Source: Promethearchaeota archaeon
Lineage (GTDB): Archaea > Asgardarchaeota > Lokiarchaeia > Sigynarchaeales > SOKP01
Assembly: GCA_019058515.1 (NCBI GenBank)
Contig: JAHPYY010000010.1
Location: 1-12,656, forward strand
DNA length: 12,656 bases
Reading direction: 5' to 3'
Part shown: positions 7,709 to 12,656 of the stretch, one piece after another
Layout: each line of letters starts with the position of its first letter
How positions within the stretch are numbered: position 1 is the first letter of the stretch
Program-made: the position numbers and the translations under genes
The notes under the pieces: model-generated
Seen by the model: only the letters and a program-made list of their open reading frames with translations
What the model was told of the DNA's origin: nothing
Databases searched by the model: none

Positions 7709-9445
7709 TTAGATATTTACAGAAACCCATTCCATTTCGTAAAAAAACTCTTGAAATTCGTTCTCGTTTCTGATTTTTAATTTTCCGTTTTTTATCGCAA
7801 GCATTTTTTCGAGGAATCTCGTGATTCTTCTAATTTTGAATTTTTTAGCGTTAGGGTCCTTAGCAATTACTAAATTCGCTACATTATCAGTAGTAATTGG
7901 AGACCCAGATAATTGACTATTAAGCTTCCTTTCCAATCTTCGGAATAGGAGAGTCAATCCCTTTTCAAATTTTCTTTTGTCTTTATACCATTGAATCTTC
8001 TCCGCAAAAAAAGAAGACGTTCTAAACTTCATCCTTTGCTCTTTTTTCTCTTGTTCTTCCGCTTTTTTCTTTTGTTCTTTCTTTTTATCCTTTTTGGGAA
8101 CATATTTCTTTAAACTATAAACAGCTAAAATTGGATATATCCAGGCGGTGATGGGATTAGTGGATAAATGTATGATGTATTGCATTATAAATCCATAGAT
8201 GCCTGCTGAAGTTAAATCCCTCATGAATTCCGGACGTATGTGAGCTTCATCGAACACAATTATCCAATCATTTTCTCCGTAGGTTAACCAATTTATGATA
8301 TTGGTTGCAAACCTAGCGTTATCGAAATTAGTATTCATAATTAATTCGTTATTAAACATACTTGCATCAGAGGATACAAATATCCTAGAACCTCCTAAAT
8401 CTTTAGCCATGAAAACTGTTTGAGGAAACCCTCCCAAAGGTACTTTTAAGAGATAGTCGGGGATCATTGGCAAGGAAGCGTTCATAAAGGTCAAATCAAC
8501 ACTGTCGTCTTCGTATTTATACATTTTATCTCCGTTTTTATCGACAAACCCATAAATTGTGGAAAATCCTATTGGATTCCACCCGAAAAATGATATAAGT
8601 GGACCACCTACTGCAGCAGTTGCTCTGGATAGAACAACTTTATTGATTCCCGAAGTCGTAGGGTGGGGGGAGAAATTCGAAATAACGGGAAATTCAGGAT
8701 TTCGTTCGAACGATTGGTTATCTCTTAAAATTCCGTCAGGAAAAACTGTGACTGGTATATTTATCGTGGGATCAAACATACTGGCTATTAATATTTCCCA
8801 CAGCAAAGTACTTGTCGATCCGTGGTCGTGTAAAATTAACAAAGAGTTCCCCCCCTCAAAAAAATTAATGAAATAAGGAATTTCAAAGACCGGATCGTAG
8901 AATTGATTTGGTCCGAATAAAATCAGTAAAATAGACTTATTACTTTCAATTCCTAATCTTTGTGTGGCACTCAAACTAGATTGAACGGCTCTAATGTCAG
9001 TGTATCCTTGGTTTTCAATCAAATGTTTGAATCTATATCCCCCTTGATAATAATCGTAATTGTAAATTGAAAAATTTTGATCGTTAACCCCGCTATCTAT
9101 AATTGATGCAAACAAGGGGACAAACGAGAATACAAAAATTATGAGGAATAAAGCTTGTTTATACATAGCGCTTGCTTTTAACTTCGTATCTTTTTTAGGC
9201 CCTTTAGGTTTTTCTGTTCGGGCGTTACGAATTACGATTAATAACCCTAATAGCGTAAAAATTGAACCCACATAGCATAGTAGCGGAATGTAGGTTATAT
9301 AAATGGGTATAGATCCCGGGTTAGATATTTGAGCTGAATTTATAAATTGGCTCAAAATAACTCCAAAAATGATGAAATATATACTGAAAAACGCAAATAC
9401 TATGAGTTTTGAAATGAAAATACTCTTTTTCGACTCGTCTGCCAT
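7709..9445 (-). CDS. DUF4350-like membrane protein of the MoxR/DUF58 cluster
   Basis: A 578-residue protein. Three N-terminal membrane segments (about 11-33, 49-73 and 97-117) are followed by a long extracytoplasmic domain (about 118-425). A fourth segment (427-447) leads to a cytosolic tail with a Lys/Glu-rich stretch (448-475) and the sequence LTLLFRRLERKL (497-508). In the ectodomain GGYRFKHLIENQGY and SILLILFGPN resemble the GldG/DUF4350 fold. SRIFVSSDASMFNNELI (353-369), NARFATNIINWLTYGE (376-391) and IIVFDEAH (395-402) are the strongest DUF4350 marks. DUF4350 proteins commonly sit with MoxR, DUF58 and DUF4129 genes; their biochemical role is unknown, and a ligand- or sugar-binding amidotransferase-like fold has been suggested for related families. 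The ATG at 9445 has a short AGGA four bases upstream. The assignment rests on motifs I can see, without a profile search. Confidence 0.85.
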   Translation of the reverse strand: MADESKKSIFISKLIVFAFFSIYFIIFGVILSQFINSAQISNPGSIPIYITYIPLLCYVGSIFTLLGLLIVIRNARTEKPKGPKKDTKLKASAMYKQALFLIIFVFSFVPLFASIIDSGVNDQNFSIYNYDYYQGGYRFKHLIENQGYTDIRAVQSSLSATQRLGIESNKSILLILFGPNQFYDPVFEIPYFINFFEGGNSLLILHDHGSTSTLLWEILIASMFDPTINIPVTVFPDGILRDNQSFERNPEFPVISNFSPHPTTSGINKVVLSRATAAVGGPLISFFGWNPIGFSTIYGFVDKNGDKMYKYEDDSVDLTFMNASLPMIPDYLLKVPLGGFPQTVFMAKDLGGSRIFVSSDASMFNNELIMNTNFDNARFATNIINWLTYGENDWIIVFDEAHIRPEFMRDLTSAGIYGFIMQYIIHLSTNPITAWIYPILAVYSLKKYVPKKDKKKEQKKKAEEQEKKEQRMKFRTSSFFAEKIQWYKDKRKFEKGLTLLFRRLERKLNSQLSGSPITTDNVANLVIAKDPNAKKFKIRRITRFLEKMLAIKNGKLKIRNENEFQEFFYEMEWVSVNI

Positions 9446-9482
9446 TTTCCTAAAAGTATTTCGATAGGTGATCGTATAATAT

Positions 9483-9851
9483 TTATAAACTGTAGCTGAA
9501 ATTACTTCCCGTTATATCCTTGTATAAATTCGAGAAGAGTTGAATCGTCAAATCGAATTCTTTTGAAGTTGGTTCAATGCCTCCATAAATGATATCTTCA
9601 ATTTTCTTGAGGAATGCGTAAGTGCTTTCTGGATTGTGTTCTAGTTCGTTTACACAAATGATCCCATATTCTCTTATCGTTTGGTAGGGAAGTCTTGGCT
9701 TATTGTGTTTTGATTTTACTAGATCGTTATAAAGCAAATACATATACGCAATCGCTTCTTTTGACCTTCCTGTGTCAATTAAAACTTTTACATTTTTGAA
9801 CCGTTTTTTAGCGTCGAACATGTCAGCAGATCCCTTCTTTTTCCTAGCCAT
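9483..9851 (-). CDS. Small stand-alone DUF4129-like cytosolic domain protein
   Basis: A 122-residue soluble protein with a basic N-terminus (MARKKK) and no membrane segment or signal peptide. Residues about 16-120 match, nearly colinearly, the cytosolic tail of the next upstream gene. Shared positions include KN(V/L)K(V/I)L.DTGR, (E/S).AY, TIR(E/D), KIE(D/E)IIY and TG.NF. The DTGR...EAI...Y and TIRE pattern is that of the DUF4129-type domain usually fused to membrane proteins next to MoxR/DUF58. The function is unknown. A free copy could act as a regulator, adaptor or exchangeable subunit for the membrane-anchored version. The start at ATG 9851 is well supported by an AAAAGGAGGAG Shine-Dalgarno element with GGAGG 8 bases upstream, the strongest in the window. 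This suggests it is translated at a high rate relative to its neighbours. The stop lies 37 bases before the DUF4350 gene. Confidence 0.85.
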   Translation of the reverse strand: MARKKKGSADMFDAKKRFKNVKVLIDTGRSKEAIAYMYLLYNDLVKSKHNKPRLPYQTIREYGIICVNELEHNPESTYAFLKKIEDIIYGGIEPTSKEFDLTIQLFSNLYKDITGSNFSYSL

Positions 9852-9857
9852 TTTTTT

Positions 9858-9868
9858 CTCCTCCTTTT
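9858..9868 (-). promoter_or_regulatory. Strong Shine-Dalgarno site for the DUF4129-like gene
   Basis: On the minus strand this reads AAAAGGAGGAG, with GGAGG at 9864-9860, eight bases before ATG 9851. It matches the anti-Shine-Dalgarno end of 16S rRNA and fixes the start of the 122-residue protein. Confidence 0.85.
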
Positions 9869-9908
9869 AGATCTATTATGTAATTTTTTAATTTATTTTT
9901 TTATTTGT

Positions 9909-9920
9909 ACTTATATTTTA
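9909..9920 (-). promoter_or_regulatory. Possible TATA-box promoter ahead of the DUF4129-like gene
   Basis: The 106-base spacer 9852-9957 is nearly all A and T. On the minus strand it contains TAAAATATAAGT, an archaeal TATA-like element, about 58 bases before the ATG. A start about 25 bases downstream would leave a leader of roughly 30 bases that includes the strong Shine-Dalgarno site. AT-richness alone makes such matches common, so this is tentative. Confidence 0.35.
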
Positions 9921-9957
9921 TTTATTTATTAGATTATTTTTTGCATTGAATTTTGAA

Positions 9958-11550
9958 TTAAAAATTTAATATAAAATTATAACCAGTTAACAAGAAATAA
10001 ACTGGTGAAAATAATTCACATGTATCGTAAAAATCTCTTTCAGAGAGCTCAAAAGGTCTAGCATATATGATCTCCTCGATCTTTTGGGTGAATGGATAAA
10101 TTGCATCAGGTTTGAGATTAAAATCTTTAACAGATACAATCGCAAAATCTCGAATAGTTTCCGTTACTTGTCTAATTTTCCCGTATTTAGCATTGATGAG
10201 ATCCATAAATATAGCATTGAATAAATAAGCCATAGATTCTTCAATTCTTCCCGTATCTTTTAAAATCTTTAAGTTCTTAATTCTTTCCTCTAAAGGCAAA
10301 TTAACAACCTTCGATTTCTTAGCTTGTTTCCTATAGTAATAGAATCCGTAAACGACTAATACTCCAATAACTCCACTTACAATAGGGATAATAATAACAA
10401 AAAAATCTAAGAATGGAGGAGTAGTTATATTTGCTGGGATCGGTTCAGGGGGTGGTGCTGGAATTTCAATGGTATAATTATTAGTAATAGTTTTCCCAGC
10501 TGTATTTACAAGTCGAATTTCAATTGATTTATTTCCGTAACCCGTAGGTATAGTATAATTTTCAATAGTGAAATTTCCAATTGATCCTGTTGTTATGACA
10601 TCTATGAATCTATTATCATAGTATACGTTAAATTTCCTATTGGAGATATTGAGGTTGGGATTTGTGTTCGATTTAATGATCCCAGCAATTGTAATGTTTC
10701 CGCGTTCAGTTATGTTTCCCCCAACATTCCAATTACACGATATGTCTGTAAATAACGTAATAGAGCTAACCGATGCTGAGGAAGAAGCAACACTTATTGA
10801 ACCGGGGTAGGTTAAAGTAAGAGTTATTGCGTCGGATATTGTGTCGTTTGGAATGATAAAATCTTGGGAAAATAAACCACCATCTATGTCTGAAAAAATC
10901 GAGTCGCTATACCAAGTTTGAGAACCATTATACCACGAAGGATTTATTTGAGTATTATTTATCGCCGTACCATTTTCAAATCGCACATAACCTTCTACTT
11001 TATAACGCTCTCCAGGTATTTTTAACCCAGTATCCGTATAATCAATATCTACATATGATCTTGCGTTAATTGTAATGAGATAAAAGTGTTTATATTGTAT
11101 ATCACCCCCCAAATTATCGGTCACATTTACCTCAATCTTAATGGTTCTATCCACATCAAAATTGTCAGGAATTTTGTATTCTATTTGAAAATTTCCTTCA
11201 TTATCAGCCATATCTTTAAAATTGGTATCCATTACACCATCTATCATTATAGTCACATTCGCATTTGATATGTTATAAGATGGTGGGGGAGGAGGCAATG
11301 TCCAATAAACTTTGCCTAAAATTGTAATATTATCCCCTCGATACTGTCTAGTTAGGTTTAACTCAGGATTTGTCAAATTCACTATAGCAACAGCTACAGA
11401 TTTCTTTAGGAAGTTCCTCTCTTCACATGGGCAATTCTGATGATTATCTGCATATATTCTTTTAAAATTATTATAATTGATCGTTAATCCTAATACAGTT
11501 ATAACGCAAAGTAGAATTACAATAATCGTCTGCCTGGCTTTAAACTGCAT
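9958..11550 (-). CDS. Single-pass surface protein: Ig-like repeats outside, DUF4129-like domain inside
   Basis: About 530 residues. An N-terminal signal or anchor helix (RQTIIVILLCVITVLGLTI, about 6-24) is followed by an ectodomain of several beta-sandwich-like repeats. These have the pattern V.G...NGT...TD..G.F...(I)P, resembling carboxypeptidase-regulatory or Ig-like modules. The ectodomain holds at least 15 N-X-S/T sequons, a PPPPP run and an NCPCEE pair of cysteines near the membrane. After a proline-rich linker (PAPPPEPIPANITTPP) comes a membrane helix (about 382-406), a basic stop-transfer (YYYRKQAKKSK) and a DUF4129-like cytosolic domain (about 418-530), paralogous to the 122-residue neighbour. 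I choose ATG 11550, right before the signal helix. A GTG at 11655 would extend into the upstream gene and add 35 residues ahead of the signal, which is unlikely. It probably senses or organises something at the cell surface and passes it to the MoxR/DUF58 module. Confidence 0.85.
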   Translation of the reverse strand: MQFKARQTIIVILLCVITVLGLTINYNNFKRIYADNHQNCPCEERNFLKKSVAVAIVNLTNPELNLTRQYRGDNITILGKVYWTLPPPPPSYNISNANVTIMIDGVMDTNFKDMADNEGNFQIEYKIPDNFDVDRTIKIEVNVTDNLGGDIQYKHFYLITINARSYVDIDYTDTGLKIPGERYKVEGYVRFENGTAINNTQINPSWYNGSQTWYSDSIFSDIDGGLFSQDFIIPNDTISDAITLTLTYPGSISVASSSASVSSITLFTDISCNWNVGGNITERGNITIAGIIKSNTNPNLNISNRKFNVYYDNRFIDVITTGSIGNFTIENYTIPTGYGNKSIEIRLVNTAGKTITNNYTIEIPAPPPEPIPANITTPPFLDFFVIIIPIVSGVIGVLVVYGFYYYRKQAKKSKVVNLPLEERIKNLKILKDTGRIEESMAYLFNAIFMDLINAKYGKIRQVTETIRDFAIVSVKDFNLKPDAIYPFTQKIEEIIYARPFELSERDFYDTCELFSPVYFLLTGYNFILNF

Positions 11551-11596
11551 TTTTAACTCAATAATTGTTTTTTTTCTAATTTTGTATATTGTAATA

Positions 11597-12656
11597 CTAG
11601 GTATATTCTTTTTCACTTGGTTCAACCCAAATTCCTTCGGAACCGAAGTTATCACTTATCATTGGATCGAAATATACCACAATTTTAGTATCACTACGAG
11701 GTGTGGGCCAGTTTGATTGGACTTCTATTGATACATTAAAAACCCCATTTATATCGGTTTTTTGAGTGTCATTGTAAGATAGGATAGTTCCATCAAGTAA
11801 TTGAACAGTTACATTAATTCTCATTCCAGAGATTGGTTGTAAATCGTCCCATAAGAGGGTTCCATTTACATAAAGCGTATCTGCCATTACAGGGGTATAC
11901 GCCCATATATCAGGATAATCATCTTCGAATTCACTATAATAATCACCTTGAATTATTGTAGTTCCCGCGGTTACATTAAGCTTTATGATCGAACTACTCA
12001 CATTAGGCATTGAATCGTATTCTATTAAAGAAACATCATCGTATTGAATTGTTCCGTTAAAATCAATTCGTATGGTGAAAGATTTGTTCGGACAATCAGC
12101 GGTTACAGAAGACACCTCAAAACTGAAATACCCATTATCATCTATAAACATTGTATTAGATCCAATCAAATTGAAGTATTGGGGCCATTCAGTACCAGAT
12201 TGGTCAAGAAACAAAATTTTAACTTCAAGTCCGCGAAGACCAAGACTATCCTCGCGTATGTATCCATCAATCGTGAATCCATCAGTGTTTCTCGTTTTGT
12301 TGAAATCAGATTTCCCTAAATTGATGTTAATAGTTTTATTAATAACAACATAAGTGGTGTTGGTAGTACTCGATTCCGACCATTTAACTTCAATTCTATG
12401 TAAACCAGTATGTAGTGAATTGGAATTTATTATAAAATCATAATTCCCATCCTCACTTCCGTCATAGGTATATGATGCGAGTAATTGACTGGTAGGAAGA
12501 TTAGTAGTATTATACATATCAAAGAGAGTGACAGTACCATATTTAACTGAACCAGTGTTATTTTTTATTTGACCTTCAAAGCGAATATCTCCACTATCGG
12601 TTGTAAAGGGTTCATCATCATCTATATAATCGTAATAGGTATTTTGAGTGTGGGTC
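11597..12656 (-). CDS. Secreted or surface Ig-like repeat protein, C-terminal part (N-terminus outside window)
   Basis: The frame stays open to the right edge and stops at TAG 11597-11599, giving at least 353 residues of C-terminal sequence. The Met at 12517 is internal, since conserved repeat-like sequence (DSGDIRFEGQIKNNTGSVKYGTV) continues upstream of it. At least three beta-sandwich-type repeats can be seen, each with G.I or NGT followed by 'L.G...V...L.D..G' and ending D.(N/D)G.F.(V/F/I). Examples are FTIDGYIREDSLGLRGLEVK...IDDNGYFSFEV and LYVNGTLLWDDLQPISGMRINVTV...TDINGVFNVSIEV. About a dozen N-X-S/T sequons suggest archaeal N-glycosylation. There is no C-terminal membrane helix; it ends IWVEPSEKEYT. 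It is therefore secreted, anchored at its missing N-terminus, or held by the neighbouring membrane protein, whose ectodomain repeats look similar. Its stop is 46 bases before that gene's ATG. Confidence 0.8.
   Translation of the reverse strand, partial: THTQNTYYDYIDDDEPFTTDSGDIRFEGQIKNNTGSVKYGTVTLFDMYNTTNLPTSQLLASYTYDGSEDGNYDFIINSNSLHTGLHRIEVKWSESSTTNTTYVVINKTININLGKSDFNKTRNTDGFTIDGYIREDSLGLRGLEVKILFLDQSGTEWPQYFNLIGSNTMFIDDNGYFSFEVSSVTADCPNKSFTIRIDFNGTIQYDDVSLIEYDSMPNVSSSIIKLNVTAGTTIIQGDYYSEFEDDYPDIWAYTPVMADTLYVNGTLLWDDLQPISGMRINVTVQLLDGTILSYNDTQKTDINGVFNVSIEVQSNWPTPRSDTKIVVYFDPMISDNFGSEGIWVEPSEKEYT

Noticed and set aside
11551..11655. GTG 11655 start for the 530-residue surface protein
   Set aside because: It would overlap the upstream gene by about 59 bases and place 35 hydrophilic residues ahead of the signal helix. 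ATG 11550 fits a signal sequence.
12044..12353. Plus-strand open frames of about 90 codons within the surface protein gene
   Set aside because: They lie opposite a clear repeat-protein frame, have low-complexity non-protein-like composition and no ribosome site.
1..12656. CRISPR arrays, tRNA or rRNA genes, insertion sequences, attachment sites
   Set aside because: Reading both strands, I saw no regularly spaced repeats, no cloverleaf-like conserved blocks, no transposase and no terminal inverted repeats.

Overview
The window looks archaeal. The genes are AT-rich and tightly packed. The left part holds the last steps of coenzyme F420 synthesis beside a lipoate ligase fragment and a LipS-like radical SAM enzyme. 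The right part encodes surface proteins crowded with N-X-S/T sequons and a MoxR/DUF58 module. The mix would suit an Asgard (Loki/Heimdall-like) genome or a similar uncultivated archaeon, but no rRNA or other marker gene is present, so the lineage is a guess.

Plus strand, 1-3796: a cofactor operon, cut at the left edge. In order it has the C-terminal part of a lipoate-protein ligase (LplA family), a radical SAM protein resembling the LipS1/LipS2 lipoyl synthases, a CofE F420 gamma-glutamyl ligase fused to a nitroreductase domain (the arrangement of actinobacterial FbiB), and CofD/FbiA. Spacing runs from an 8-base overlap to a 10-base gap, so the four genes are probably co-transcribed. One half would install or make lipoyl groups; the other half builds F420.

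Minus strand, 12656-3793 (transcribed right to left): a seven-gene membrane and surface cluster, cut at the right edge. It starts with a partial secreted protein of Ig-like or carboxypeptidase-regulatory-like repeats. Next come a single-pass protein with a similar ectodomain and a cytosolic DUF4129-like tail, a free-standing copy of that tail domain, a four-pass DUF4350-like protein, a MoxR AAA+ ATPase, a DUF58 protein with a vWA-type MIDAS motif, and a multi-pass membrane protein with a central coiled coil. MoxR, DUF58, DUF4350 and DUF4129 recur together in bacteria and archaea with a poorly understood role. Here they are tied to glycoprotein-like ectodomains and to an unrecognised coiled-coil membrane protein, which makes this the best candidate for an undescribed system.

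The two operons converge, and their stop codons overlap within a single TTAA at 3793-3796. I saw no tRNA, rRNA, CRISPR array, insertion sequence or inverted-repeat element. No gene-free stretch exceeds about 110 bases.
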